Shown one piece after another: positions 8,530-18,115 of a stretch of DNA of 64,000 bases. Under the pieces are notes generated by a model. That model saw only the letters and a list, made by a program, of their open reading frames with translations. It did no database searches and was not told where the DNA came from. Numbering within the stretch: position 1 is the first letter of the stretch; each line of letters opens with the position of its first letter. The position numbers and the translations under genes were made by a program. The stretch is from Candidatus Woesearchaeota archaeon (GTDB taxonomy: Archaea; Nanobdellota; Nanobdellia; Woesearchaeales; JABMPP01), in the NCBI GenBank assembly GCA_018303405.1, contig JAGVYD010000017.1, positions 17,439-81,438 of the forward strand, written 5' to 3'.

Positions 8530-10350
8530 ATGTCACTCATAGATGTAAGAACGAGCCGCGATATAGGCTACAGGAACGAAGTACCTTATGCGAGCGATCT
8601 AAGTTACCCGATTCCCTACATTTTCAAGAACGGGCGGAATACCGGAATGATTGATTTCTCACAGCCTGATATCCTGGATGACATTTTAACATATGAATCA
8701 GCGCCTGTTTCGGAAAAATTCCTGAGCAACTTTCTTGCTGATGTTGACAGGACAGTAACCACTTTCCATTCTTATGTGCACTCACTCTCCCAGGATCAGC
8801 AGGCTGCCGTGAATTGGGCACTTAATGTGGCGTATAACACGCACCAGAGCGAGCCAAGGCAAACGGGAATGTCATACATGTTCCACATCCTAAACGTTAT
8901 GAATATCTCGGCCAGGCATAACCTTAGCTATCTCGACATGATTTCAGCCCTGCTCCATGACACCCCTGAAAAATTAAGCGATGAGGATTTTGCACGCAGA
9001 TGGGGAACTGATTTTAAGCCAAAGGTGAAAACTGTTGTGCAGGAGATCAGGACTGATCCTGATAGCATCAAAAGCCTTGAGCCAACATTCCTGGTAGCCC
9101 TGCGAAATCAGCTTTTCCGCTCATATGAGCATTTAAGCTCTGTTGAACATGGAAACTACAGGAAATTAATCAATGATTATACGAACATTAGAGAAAAGCA
9201 GCTTAGGCCAGCCATGGGCAATGAGCCTGAGGCAATCAAGGAAATGTATGGGAAAATAAACTCTGAGATAAACCAGGGCCTGGAGGCTGTTCTGGTAACT
9301 GGCATCAGGCGTGACCTTACACAGCAATACCTCGACAAATTGCAGGAGTCAATGGACAGCTTTTTAGTCAGGAATGTTGCAACAGGCCAATTCAAGGGTC
9401 TGGAAGCAATTGACTACAGCATGAGGCAAATCACAAACCTGAGCAGGCTTAAAATCCTGGATTCAAGCTACGCCGGGCATATTTTTGGAATAGCCCCCTA
9501 CACAGTGCGGCCTGGCATAAATCACAGGGATGGCAGGGACTATCTTTCTGACCACGAAACACGGCTGCACATCCTGGTTGCAGACATAAATTCAGGAATC
9601 CTGAAATTTGGGGACCGCAGGCACAACATCTCGGACATGTACAGCTATGCGAATTACCTTAGCCGCGCGGACCAGCAGCAGACCCTTGATCTGATGCAGC
9701 AAAGGCAGGAAACTTCCCAGGACAGGCACAAAAGAATGAAGGAGAGAATTGATTCCATAGACAAAAGGCGGAGCCCCCAGAGCAAGAACAGCATGGATAG
9801 CAATTTCAGGCTGGTCGAAATGTGGAAGGGATTGTTCGCAGGCAACCACCTGATTGAGGCAAGGCAGCACATTGAGGCCAGCGATTCAGGGCTTTACCAA
9901 CATCCACTTGTGGCTCAATCATTGGAAGCTAGGCGCGTGGCTGAGTCGGAACTGATGCAGGAAATAGCGCGCCAGGCTCACCTCCAGCAAAGGCACTTAA
10001 TAATAAACAGCAAGGATATAACCAGGGACTTCGTGGAGATGCAGGAACGGAAAATAGCTGAATTTGAGAGGGATGGCCTACTTTACACAATCACTGAAAC
10101 CCTATCTGATATGGACCAGCAGGCAAAGTACGGTGCGCTCGCAAGCATGTTTTTCAGGACTTTTGTCCCAATCATGAGAAAGGATGAAAAACAGGAAGAG
10201 AAATTCAAGAATGACAGGCTGACACAAATGATAGCCAGCATAGTTTTTAAGCGCCACGCTGATAAATTTGCAAGCGATCCCAATTTCCATTATCGTGGAA
10301 GCGAAAGCCTGATGAGGCCATTCTTTGACATGGCACAGCATATGGACTGA
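8530..10350 (+). CDS. HD-domain protein resembling RelA/SpoT-type hydrolases
   Basis: 606 residues. An HD metal-binding phosphohydrolase core is visible: H105, H119 (MFHILN), then H143-D144 in ALLHDTPEKLSDEDF, and much later GDRRHNISDM (about residues 360-370). The spacing and the pair HDTPEK / DRRHN resemble HDxxED and ADRLHN of bacterial (p)ppGpp hydrolases. No synthetase, TGS or ACT domain is seen. The region between the motifs and the C-terminal 230 residues are helical and unfamiliar. TATA-like CTTTTTAAAG lies about 25 nt before the ATG. The HD assignment is fairly sure; the nucleotide substrate is inference. Confidence 0.7.
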   Translation: MSLIDVRTSRDIGYRNEVPYASDLSYPIPYIFKNGRNTGMIDFSQPDILDDILTYESAPVSEKFLSNFLADVDRTVTTFHSYVHSLSQDQQAAVNWALNVAYNTHQSEPRQTGMSYMFHILNVMNISARHNLSYLDMISALLHDTPEKLSDEDFARRWGTDFKPKVKTVVQEIRTDPDSIKSLEPTFLVALRNQLFRSYEHLSSVEHGNYRKLINDYTNIREKQLRPAMGNEPEAIKEMYGKINSEINQGLEAVLVTGIRRDLTQQYLDKLQESMDSFLVRNVATGQFKGLEAIDYSMRQITNLSRLKILDSSYAGHIFGIAPYTVRPGINHRDGRDYLSDHETRLHILVADINSGILKFGDRRHNISDMYSYANYLSRADQQQTLDLMQQRQETSQDRHKRMKERIDSIDKRRSPQSKNSMDSNFRLVEMWKGLFAGNHLIEARQHIEASDSGLYQHPLVAQSLEARRVAESELMQEIARQAHLQQRHLIINSKDITRDFVEMQERKIAEFERDGLLYTITETLSDMDQQAKYGALASMFFRTFVPIMRKDEKQEEKFKNDRLTQMIASIVFKRHADKFASDPNFHYRGSESLMRPFFDMAQHMD

Positions 10351-10384
10351 TCCCCTGCAAAAATTTCCAAGTTAATGATCAAAA

Positions 10385-11689
10385 ATGGCAGTCGACCTAA
10401 GAAAGCTGCAGAATGCGGCGAAGAACAGGAATCCAGAAGACTTGTTGATATCCCATTATGCGCTGATAATTGCAAATCCATATAATTTGATTGCGCCATC
10501 CGGAAAAATCGCATATTCCTATAGAAATGAAATTAAGCAAAGATGGGCTGAGAAAATCATAATCCTATCCCAATATCTCAGGAGGCTTCATGGGGAGATT
10601 GTGGAACAATTATCTGCAGGCGAAGAAGCATACAGGGGAATGCCGATAAACAGTGAGTTCGACCTAATGACCAACATGATGCAAAACAGGTCTGACGAGG
10701 CAGTAGATGCATCCAAAAAAATGTGGGAAAAGCATATCGAGCCTCTCATCCCCCTGCGGGAAAGAAAAACCGGAAACATCAATTATGACAGGCTTTACGA
10801 TAAATTGCTTGGCATCCTCAAGCAGGATTATTCATTGAATGATTTGCAGAAGGCCCGCAGGGAATTCACCTTAATGGCAAGCCTTTGGAGAAAAACTGTT
10901 GATAAGAACTGGAGCAAGGGAGAATCCTATGAAAAATGGAACCGGGAATTCAATGGCTATAGGGATGCAGGCGCTCCTGAATCAGTTTTGTTCGTTCGCA
11001 AAAATAGGAACCGTTCATTCCCCATCCTGGCAGAATACATCAGGCTCAAGTCCCGGGAAAGCACTTTGAAAAAAGTTCTTTCCAGAATATATACAGCCAT
11101 GCACGCAGCCGGTTACAGGGGGGAGGACACGACTTTTGATCCAGCAGTATTTGCGCAAGAATATAAAATCCACAGGGACACTTTTGGAATTTTGGTTGTT
11201 CAGCCCGATGAGGCAGAACAGTTAGTCTCAAAATTTGAAAAAAGGGTGGTGAAGCTTGATATGGATCAGCGATACAGGCGCTGGGACAAGCTCGATTTCG
11301 AAACTGGCAAGATTGGCGGGGAGGCACGAGGAGGGTATAAAGAATACTTTGTCAGGGTAAATAAGAAATTTGGAGGCCTGCAAGGCAGGGAAAAAAAGAT
11401 AGTCCGGGACGAGGCAATCCAGGTCCAATTTTATCCTTATATCAGGTGGTGGCTGAATAATTTCCTGAGGACTGAAGACACCCATAAAACCTATAAGCAA
11501 ATCCAGGCCAACACAGTGGATGAAGCTGTGCAGGACGATGACTGGTTAAGTGAATCACAGGATGGCCTGGAAGAAATGCTGGCAGATGTGCAAAAAATAA
11601 TCAGGGAATCAGTGCCTCTTGGCTCCCCGCTTTTGCACGCATTTTCGTCCTGTGTTGGAGCCGGCCCAGAGGCATCAAAACACAAATAG
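10385..11689 (+). CDS. Hypothetical helical protein downstream of the HD-domain gene
   Basis: 434 residues, no family recognised. It starts 34 nt after the HD gene and probably shares its transcript. The sequence is highly charged and largely helical, with many Trp and Arg residues (MWEKH, LWRKTVDKNW, RWDKLDF, YIRWWLNNF). There is no signal peptide or membrane segment, so it is probably cytoplasmic. A later segment (FYPYIRWWLNNFL) is the most conserved-looking part. Functional association with the HD protein is suggested only by position. Confidence 0.6.
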   Translation: MAVDLRKLQNAAKNRNPEDLLISHYALIIANPYNLIAPSGKIAYSYRNEIKQRWAEKIIILSQYLRRLHGEIVEQLSAGEEAYRGMPINSEFDLMTNMMQNRSDEAVDASKKMWEKHIEPLIPLRERKTGNINYDRLYDKLLGILKQDYSLNDLQKARREFTLMASLWRKTVDKNWSKGESYEKWNREFNGYRDAGAPESVLFVRKNRNRSFPILAEYIRLKSRESTLKKVLSRIYTAMHAAGYRGEDTTFDPAVFAQEYKIHRDTFGILVVQPDEAEQLVSKFEKRVVKLDMDQRYRRWDKLDFETGKIGGEARGGYKEYFVRVNKKFGGLQGREKKIVRDEAIQVQFYPYIRWWLNNFLRTEDTHKTYKQIQANTVDEAVQDDDWLSESQDGLEEMLADVQKIIRESVPLGSPLLHAFSSCVGAGPEASKHK

Positions 11690-11725
11690 AATTTAATCCT
11701 GAATTTCAATCAGTCGTTGCTAATA

Positions 11726-12184
11726 TCAGTCGCTGCTAGTCACCCTTCTCGCCTTTGGCACATAATTGAGGATTTTGTCGCCCATTGACTTGCCACAGCC
11801 AAGAAAATCCCTTCCATGCCTGACCAGGACAAACCCCTTGCTTTCCAATTGGATATCGAGGTCAAGGCCCCTGAGCCATTTTCTGGCCTCCTCATCATCC
11901 AGGTCAACAACATCTTTTTTTGAAAGCGGCCCGGCCAGCTGGCTTCCTTCGATTGACAGCCTTAACTGGTTGCCTTTCAGGATTTCCCCAAAATACATGC
12001 CAACAGAATTAATTTTCAGCTTGTCCAGGTCCAGGTTAAAGACATCGCGGCTTGTCACATATATCCTGTCCTGGGTATTCATCAGGTAAACATACTGGAT
12101 GGGCATGTCTGCATCCCATTGTTCCTTTATCAAACCCAGTATATCCTCTGTTTCCTTCTTGTTTAGGATTTTTAATTTTTCCAT
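11726..12184 (-). CDS. PUA-like RNA-binding protein (COG3270-type)
   Basis: 152 residues from ATG 12184; the frame also allows a TTG at 12190. The C-terminal half has the archaeal NOL1/NOP2-associated PUA-like pattern: GMYFGEI, LRLSIEGSQL, a short helix EEARKWLRG, then VLVRHGRDFLGCG and NYVPKARR at the end. Such small PUA-like proteins are thought to bind structured RNA in rRNA or tRNA modification. It is encoded 26 nt after the aIF5B stop on the same strand, a translation-related context. Exact RNA partner unknown. Confidence 0.75.
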   Translation of the reverse strand: MEKLKILNKKETEDILGLIKEQWDADMPIQYVYLMNTQDRIYVTSRDVFNLDLDKLKINSVGMYFGEILKGNQLRLSIEGSQLAGPLSKKDVVDLDDEEARKWLRGLDLDIQLESKGFVLVRHGRDFLGCGKSMGDKILNYVPKARRVTSSD

Positions 12185-12210
12185 TTTCAAAAAAGAGGCC
12201 TAACCTTTCC

Positions 12211-13980
12211 TTAAACGCCCCATATCGGATTTTCCTTTCTCATGATGCCGGCAATCTCCTTCAATGTTTCCATCTCATCTTTGGAAAGGTATTTTTTCAG
12301 CTCTTTTAGTTTCCTGAAATCTGCTTCCGGGATTGCGCTGTAAAGGATGTCCCCCTCAACTATCTGCCTCCCCACGGTCACACCATCCATTGAAACCGCC
12401 ATCTGCTTCCCCTTCTCAGCCTGGCTTACGGTCTCTTTTTCATGCTGGATGCTCCTGGCGGATGTCAATGCATGGCCATTTTTCATCAATGGCATGTCTG
12501 ATTTGAGCGTGCCTGACAGGACCTCAATCCCCAAGATTGCCGGATTGCTTTGCCTGAAGACGTAATTTCTCATCAGCTCAATCTTGCACGGCCTAGTCAG
12601 GAGGTCAACTGCGCTGGCCTCTATCCTCCTGGCTTCATCGATTTTCCATTTTTCAAAATCCTCAATGAGCTTGTAAATTATGTTGTTCGTGAAAATCTTC
12701 ACTTTTTGCAGCTGGACTACATCCGGCGGCACCACAACATTGAATCCCAATATCACAGAGTCCAGCGGGTTTTCGTCATAATTGCTTTCAGCATCTGAAA
12801 TGTCCTTTTTTGAGATGTTGCCGACAGCTGCCTTGCGCAGTGGAATCTTCCTGTCCCTCAGCATGTTCAATAAGGCTTCAAGGCTTCCAAGGGTGTCAGC
12901 CTTGACAATAATCCCATTCTTGTCTGTCTCGAGTATGACTTCCTTGACCTCTTTTTGCACTGCTTCTTTGGCTGCTTCAAGAGTCTCTTCAGTTGCTGCT
13001 CTCAGTGGCATTCCTGCAACCGCATTTTCAACGTCCGGCGCAGAGAGCCTGACTGCAGATGCTGCCTTGCTTTCCTTCACGGAATGGAATTTGCTCTTTG
13101 CATCCCTTGTCTCAGAGAGGGGAGCTGGCTCAAATATTGCCCTGACTTTAGTTACAATTGGCTTTTCCATGTCGCCAATCACTATGATGTCACCTGCTTT
13201 CAGGATTCCGTCATAAATAATGAGGTCAATGCATGTGCCCATGCCTTTTATGTTTTTGATTTCAAGGATTGTGCCCTTAGCAGGGCCCGCCACATCCAAT
13301 CTAAGGTTGTTTTCCAGGAATTTCTGTGCCAGGCCCGCAATGACCATAAGCGTTTCCTGTATCCCTATCCCCATTTTTGCGGAAATCGGCACAATTGCTA
13401 TCTGCTTTGTGTAGTCGCTTACCCTGTCAAAGCGTTCGGAATTAAATCCGTGCTCAAAAAGCTTGCCCACTGTCTCATAGAGCTTTCTGTCAAGGGTTTG
13501 CTGGGCATTTTCATTCTGTGCTTTCAGCGCATCCAAAAAGCAAATATCATTCTCCTTAGCAACCCATCCCGGTATAAGGTCTAATTTATTTGCGGCAACC
13601 ACAAATGGCACCCTGAACTGCTTCAGCATCTCTATGGCCTCTATTGTCTGCGGCTTGAAGCCTTCATTTATGTCAACAACAAGGACAGCAATGTCAGCAA
13701 GGGTACCTCCCCTTTTTCTCAAGCTTGAGAATGCCGCATGGCCAGGGGTGTCTATGAATAATAAGCCCTGGATTGTTATTTTCATGTTCATCCGTTCCAC
13801 CAGCGGACCGCAAATCTGCCTGACCGTGCTGATGGGTATGAGGGAGGCGCCTATTGCCTGCGTGATCTGGCCGGGTTCAGTGTCAACAATGGAACTCCCT
13901 CTAATCTTATCAAGAAAGGTGCTTTTTCCGTGGTCTACATGTCCCACTACTGTGCAAATAGGGCTCCGGATATTCTGCAT
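12211..13980 (-). CDS. infB: Translation initiation factor aIF5B
   Basis: 589 residues, normal for archaeal IF5B, the GTPase that promotes ribosomal subunit joining. The G domain is complete: G1 GHVDHGKS (with Ser where Thr is usual), Thr-rich switch region, G3 DTPGHAAF, G4 NKLD and G5 SAKMGIG. Domain II begins near GTILEIKNIKGMGT, and the later IF2/eIF5B-specific part contains VKADTLGSLEALL and VILGFNVVVPPD. The C-terminal domain IV follows (GRQIVEGDILYSAI). No N-terminal extension is present. Its promoter (ACATTTAAAAG) lies back to back with that of trm1, and the PUA-like gene follows in the same operon. Confidence 0.97.
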   Translation of the reverse strand: MQNIRSPICTVVGHVDHGKSTFLDKIRGSSIVDTEPGQITQAIGASLIPISTVRQICGPLVERMNMKITIQGLLFIDTPGHAAFSSLRKRGGTLADIAVLVVDINEGFKPQTIEAIEMLKQFRVPFVVAANKLDLIPGWVAKENDICFLDALKAQNENAQQTLDRKLYETVGKLFEHGFNSERFDRVSDYTKQIAIVPISAKMGIGIQETLMVIAGLAQKFLENNLRLDVAGPAKGTILEIKNIKGMGTCIDLIIYDGILKAGDIIVIGDMEKPIVTKVRAIFEPAPLSETRDAKSKFHSVKESKAASAVRLSAPDVENAVAGMPLRAATEETLEAAKEAVQKEVKEVILETDKNGIIVKADTLGSLEALLNMLRDRKIPLRKAAVGNISKKDISDAESNYDENPLDSVILGFNVVVPPDVVQLQKVKIFTNNIIYKLIEDFEKWKIDEARRIEASAVDLLTRPCKIELMRNYVFRQSNPAILGIEVLSGTLKSDMPLMKNGHALTSARSIQHEKETVSQAEKGKQMAVSMDGVTVGRQIVEGDILYSAIPEADFRKLKELKKYLSKDEMETLKEIAGIMRKENPIWGV

Positions 13981-14108
13981 AAAACATCAATACAGGGAAT
14001 GCTGCGCCATCTTTTAAATGTTTCCGAATAATAAGCCCTGCCAGGAATTAATGGCGGGCTGCCTACTCGCTGCGATAGCTTTATAACTCCATATTTAATC
14101 AGGCAGCC

Positions 14109-15269
14109 ATGCTGTCAATCATCAAGGAAGGAAAAGCAGTTCTAAAAGTCCCCACAGGCGAAAAGATTTCAAGCAGCCTGGCGGTATTTTACAATCCTGT
14201 CATGAAATTCAACAGGGACATTTCTGTTCTGCTGCTGCAATGCCTTGGAAGGAAGAACCTCTCATTTGCTGATATTCTTTCTGCAAGCGGTGCCCGGGGA
14301 ATAAGGCTTGCTCTTGAGCTTAAGAAAGGCATTATTGGAACCATGGTCTTGAATGACCAGAGCAAAAAGGCCTTTGGAAATATCAGGCAAAACCTAAGTC
14401 TTAATGGGCTGGGAAAGGACAGGCGGATTGCTGTAAAAAACATGGACGCCAATGAATTGCTGCAGGATTCTTCAGGATTTGATGTGATTGACATTGACCC
14501 ATTCGGCAGCCCTAATTTTTTTTTGTGGAATTCACTGAAAAAAATAAAGCGGAATGGCATCCTTGCAGTAACAGCCACTGATACTGGCGCATTGGCAGGT
14601 GCATTCCCTGAAGCAGGCATCAGGAAGTACTGGGCCATTCCGCTCAAGAATGAGTTTATGCACGAAACTGGATTGAGGATTCTTGCAAGAAAGGTGCAGC
14701 TGGTCGCATCCCAGCTTGACAGGGCTGCTGTTCCAATCCTTTCTTTTTACAGGGACCATTATTACCGGATTATTTTCAGGATAGAGCACGGTGCCAGGAA
14801 GGCAGATAAGGCAATGCGCGGGTATAAATGCATTTTGTATTGCAGAAATTGCACAAGCAGGTGGGTAATAAATGAAATGTCCCCTGCAAAAACAGGTAAT
14901 ATTGGCAAGGATTCAAAATGCTGCAAGGACCCCAAATTCGAAAAGGCAGGGCCGATGTGGTGCAATGCCATGGGAGACCCGGGCCTGGCTGATAAGATGG
15001 CTGCCAAATCTGCAAATGAAAAAGACAGGAAATTCCTGTCTGTCCTTGCTTCCGAATATAAATCAGGGATAGTTGGGTTCTATGACATCCACAGGATTTG
15101 CAAAATAAGCCATCTTGAGATTCCGCGAAAGGAAGATTTGCGCAATGCTTTAATAAAACAGGGAAACCAGTCAGTGGCAACCCATGTCTCAGGAACAGCG
15201 ATAAAAACTGATGCCAGCCTTCATAGCATTATAAGAACAATTAGGTCTTTGAACAGGAAAAAGAAATAA
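14109..15269 (+). CDS. trm1: tRNA (guanine(26)-N2)-dimethyltransferase Trm1
   Basis: 386 residues, typical of archaeal Trm1, which dimethylates G26 of tRNA using SAM. Visible family features are VFYNPVMKFNRDISV near the N-terminus, the SAM-binding SASGARGIR (motif I), the VIDIDPFGSP catalytic region, and AVTATDTGALAG. The C-terminal domain holds Cys pairs YCRNCTSRW and a later Cys cluster (SKCCKD, MWCN) consistent with the zinc-binding domain. GCTTTATAAC lies about 26 nt before the ATG, so it is probably leaderless. It is transcribed divergently from aIF5B. Confidence 0.96.
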   Translation: MLSIIKEGKAVLKVPTGEKISSSLAVFYNPVMKFNRDISVLLLQCLGRKNLSFADILSASGARGIRLALELKKGIIGTMVLNDQSKKAFGNIRQNLSLNGLGKDRRIAVKNMDANELLQDSSGFDVIDIDPFGSPNFFLWNSLKKIKRNGILAVTATDTGALAGAFPEAGIRKYWAIPLKNEFMHETGLRILARKVQLVASQLDRAAVPILSFYRDHYYRIIFRIEHGARKADKAMRGYKCILYCRNCTSRWVINEMSPAKTGNIGKDSKCCKDPKFEKAGPMWCNAMGDPGLADKMAAKSANEKDRKFLSVLASEYKSGIVGFYDIHRICKISHLEIPRKEDLRNALIKQGNQSVATHVSGTAIKTDASLHSIIRTIRSLNRKKK

Positions 15270-15289
15270 TGGAAAAATTACCGGATTAA

Positions 15290-15565
15290 TTATCCGATTG
15301 TCCTTCTGACATCAGTCACTTCAACAGAATTTACCCCTTCGATGCCAGCTACACTTTCCTCAAGAGAGTCAGTCGCACCTTTGCTTTCATCCATTACAAA
15401 AATGAGGTTTATGGCCTTGAGGCCAAATGCTATTGGCACAACCTCAACTTTGCCGACTTTGCCGCCAAATTTGGAAATTTCTTCAGAAGCTTTATTTTCA
15501 ATAAATTTGAGGTCTGTATCCGGGCTGACCGGCATGATTTTCAGGGTTACTACTACTGTTGCCAT
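15290..15565 (-). CDS. ef1b: Translation elongation factor aEF-1 beta
   Basis: 91 residues, the standard size of archaeal EF-1 beta, the nucleotide exchange factor for EF-1 alpha. The family start VVVTLKIMPVSPDTDL, the central KVEVVPIAFGLKAI and the C-terminal GVNSVEVTDVRR are all visible. It begins 8 nt after the stop of the small Zn-ribbon gene on the same strand, the usual archaeal pairing. It ends 20 nt from the convergent trm1 stop. Confidence 0.97.
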   Translation of the reverse strand: MATVVVTLKIMPVSPDTDLKFIENKASEEISKFGGKVGKVEVVPIAFGLKAINLIFVMDESKGATDSLEESVAGIEGVNSVEVTDVRRTIG

Positions 15566-15573
15566 TTTTCTGT

Positions 15574-15744
15574 CTAGTTTGGCCCCTCAAATCCGCACTG
15601 TGGGCATTTGTATTTTGCTGCTATTACCCTGGCATGCCTTGACCGCACTATCCTGTGCTTCCCGCATGAAGGGCAGTCAAATTGGGACACACCCTCAGTA
15701 TTAGTCACTTTTTTCTTGGTTGAAATGCAGACAATGTCTTCCAT
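15574..15744 (-). CDS. Small Zn-ribbon RNA-binding protein (COG2888 / DUF1610 type)
   Basis: A 56-residue protein: basic N-terminal strand ending KKKVTN, then CPSCG, a basic middle (KHRIVRSRHARV) and CPQCGFEG at the end, forming one four-Cys zinc ribbon. Archaeal genomes commonly carry this gene directly before EF-1 beta, as here with an 8-nt gap. A strong AGGAGG Shine-Dalgarno (about 15752-15757) precedes the ATG. It likely binds rRNA or tRNA. Confidence 0.9.
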   Translation of the reverse strand: MEDIVCISTKKKVTNTEGVSQFDCPSCGKHRIVRSRHARVIAAKYKCPQCGFEGPN

Positions 15745-15911
15745 ATTGCTAACCTCCTAGCTGAATTCAGATTTTTGCAGCCGCTTAAAAAGCTTGTGAT
15801 TTTATTCATATACCTCCAATATTGGCTTAAAATGGATTAATTATTCCAGAGTTACAATAAAAGTATATATAATGCAAAGGTAATTTTGAAGTAAAAGGGG
15901 AGTGATATATA

Positions 15912-18050
15912 TTGAAAGCTAGAAGGCAGTCAAAACAAAGTTCTACAAAGAGGCTTTCAGGTGCCAAGGCCAACAAGGGCGCAAAAGTAAAGTCCGGGCC
16001 AAATAAAACTGCTAAAAGCCCTGCTTCCAGCGCAAAACAAAATAAGGGTTCAAAATCTTTTGCTAAAATCTCCAAAAGCGCGCGGGCTTCCCCTCAAAAC
16101 TTGTCTGCAATGGATGAGGATATGGAATTGCAGTCCCTTGAGAATGAGCTTAGCGCTGAGCTGCCGGATATCCCTGATTTTGGTGGTGCCGGCAAATTCG
16201 AGGATTCCCAATCGGATTTGGAGCTTCCAAAGCCCCCGAGCCTTGATGAGGCAAAGCAGCCTTCTTTATCTTTGCCCAAGGCGCCAAAAAAACCCGGATT
16301 CTTTGCACGCCTGTTTGCAGCAAAGCCAAGGGAAGTCAGGCCGGATGAGCTCGATGAAATGGAAAGGTCGCTGGAAGAGGCTGAAATCACGGACATCCCG
16401 CTTCCTCCAATCAAAATTGAGAAGGACGATATCACCAAATCCGAAATCCCAAAATCCGGCATCTCAAAAATAACAGCGCATGAACTGGGATTTGTTCCAT
16501 CAGCTGAAACCAAATCAACTATCATGGCCAAGGCTGTCTCTCCTGTTTCTGGGGATTCAGTCTTTCCTGAAAAGTCATCGGACAAAAAGATGCAAGCCAA
16601 AATGGGGCAGCCAGCCAAGAAAGGAAAGGTCAAGGCAGGAAAGGCAAAGACGGAACTGGAATTTGAGGAGTCACAGCTGGATGGCGAGTTGCCCGCGCCT
16701 CCTGAATCAGGCATGCCATCTCCTCCTGCTGAATCAGCACCCACTCCACAGAAGCCAAAAGTGAGCTTTTTCTCCCTGTTCAGGAAAAAGCCAAAAATTG
16801 AGACGCAAACTGCCACTTCCATGGATACGATAATGCTTCCACCTATGGCTATTGAACCCGATACACTACCGGAATCTGCCCCGCAACCAATGCTTTCAGG
16901 CAAGGATGAAAAGAAAAAATCCAAGCTAAAAGGCAAGGAGAAAAAGGCGGGAAAGGATAGCCAAAAGGATAGCCAGCCTGTTTTATCTCTCCCTGAAGAA
17001 TCTGCTGATGCCAAAGCAAAGTTGGCCTCTGCACCAGACATGGCAATGCAGAGCCGCATAGATGATTTGCACCACGCCAAGAAAAAAATGGAGATGGAAA
17101 TCCAGGAGCATTCCGCTCATTTGGAAGCCCTGCATGTCCAGAAAAAGAACAAGCAAAGGGAAATTGATGAAAAGCACAAGGAGCTTGTCAAGAAGGAAAT
17201 AGAAGTTGCTGAGCGTGAAAGGCTGATTCAGGAAAAACAGCAGCAGCATGCTGACCTGCATGAAGACCTTCAGAAAAAACTGCTTCAGCAGGGCATCATG
17301 GAGGGCAGTATCAAGAATTATGACACGGAAATGAAGCGCATGGAAGAGCAGCTTGACAAGCTTGCCGCAACACGTGAGCAGCTCAAGGACGAAAACCAGC
17401 GCCTCAGGACCGACCTGAATGAAAAAGAACGCGAGCTGAACAACAAGGAAAGGATAATCCTCGAGGACTCAAAGAAACTCGAAAAGGCTGGCAAAGACCT
17501 GGAGAGGAGCAAGAAGGAGCATGTGGAAATGCACGAGCTTCTCACCAGGCGACAAATGGAATTCGAAACAAAGGCCAAGCTTCTTGAGGACTTCGAGAAA
17601 AAGAGAAAAACAGCCGAGACAGAAATTGGCAGGCTGAAAATTCAGAAGGAAAAGCTGGACATGGAACTGCTTGAGACAAATGAATACATGGCCAAGAAAA
17701 TTGCAGAGAAGCAGGCAGGCGAAAATGAGGCAAAAGGCATTCGAAAGGAGCTTGATTCGCTCAAAAGGCAGCTGCAGAATAATAGGGATGAAATTAAGTC
17801 CTCAGAATCAGAGCTAAAGGCAGTGAAATCAGAGCTTAAGAAAAAACAGGAGCAGCTATCCAAGCTTGAGAAGAAGATTGCCAAGAAAACTCCAAAGGAG
17901 ACAACAGACCCTGCGGCAAGAAACATCCTTCAGATAATGGATGACCTGCTAGGCAAGCTGCCAGAGCCAGTCATAGATGAATTTGCAAAATCATCGGAAT
18001 TTGAGAATTACGAAAAAATCATGTCAAGGTACGGCCTTGGAAAACAATAG
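15912..18050 (+). CDS. Large coiled-coil protein with proline-rich N-terminus and FF-x-LF motifs (first of pair)
   Basis: 712 residues starting at TTG 15912, just after GGGGAGTGATATATA. The first 45 residues are very basic (Lys, Ser and Ala rich). Residues 60-370 are low-complexity, acidic and proline-rich, interrupted by two copies of a short aromatic-basic motif, FFARLFAAKP (about 130) and FFSLFRKKP (about 287). Residues about 375-690 are an uninterrupted heptad-rich coiled coil (KELVKKEIEVAERE and similar). No transmembrane segment is present. The next gene has the same architecture. A structural or scaffold role is plausible, but the family is not recognised. Confidence 0.75.
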   Translation: MKARRQSKQSSTKRLSGAKANKGAKVKSGPNKTAKSPASSAKQNKGSKSFAKISKSARASPQNLSAMDEDMELQSLENELSAELPDIPDFGGAGKFEDSQSDLELPKPPSLDEAKQPSLSLPKAPKKPGFFARLFAAKPREVRPDELDEMERSLEEAEITDIPLPPIKIEKDDITKSEIPKSGISKITAHELGFVPSAETKSTIMAKAVSPVSGDSVFPEKSSDKKMQAKMGQPAKKGKVKAGKAKTELEFEESQLDGELPAPPESGMPSPPAESAPTPQKPKVSFFSLFRKKPKIETQTATSMDTIMLPPMAIEPDTLPESAPQPMLSGKDEKKKSKLKGKEKKAGKDSQKDSQPVLSLPEESADAKAKLASAPDMAMQSRIDDLHHAKKKMEMEIQEHSAHLEALHVQKKNKQREIDEKHKELVKKEIEVAERERLIQEKQQQHADLHEDLQKKLLQQGIMEGSIKNYDTEMKRMEEQLDKLAATREQLKDENQRLRTDLNEKERELNNKERIILEDSKKLEKAGKDLERSKKEHVEMHELLTRRQMEFETKAKLLEDFEKKRKTAETEIGRLKIQKEKLDMELLETNEYMAKKIAEKQAGENEAKGIRKELDSLKRQLQNNRDEIKSSESELKAVKSELKKKQEQLSKLEKKIAKKTPKETTDPAARNILQIMDDLLGKLPEPVIDEFAKSSEFENYEKIMSRYGLGKQ

Positions 18051-18115
18051 TGGGATAACAAATAGTTGGATAACGGGCAAATTACCTGTGAAATCCACAA
18101 GGGAGTCATGATAAT

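Noticed and set aside
16094..17080. 328-codon minus-strand frame opposite the first coiled-coil gene
   Set aside because: Same Ser/Gly-rich antisense artefact as above.
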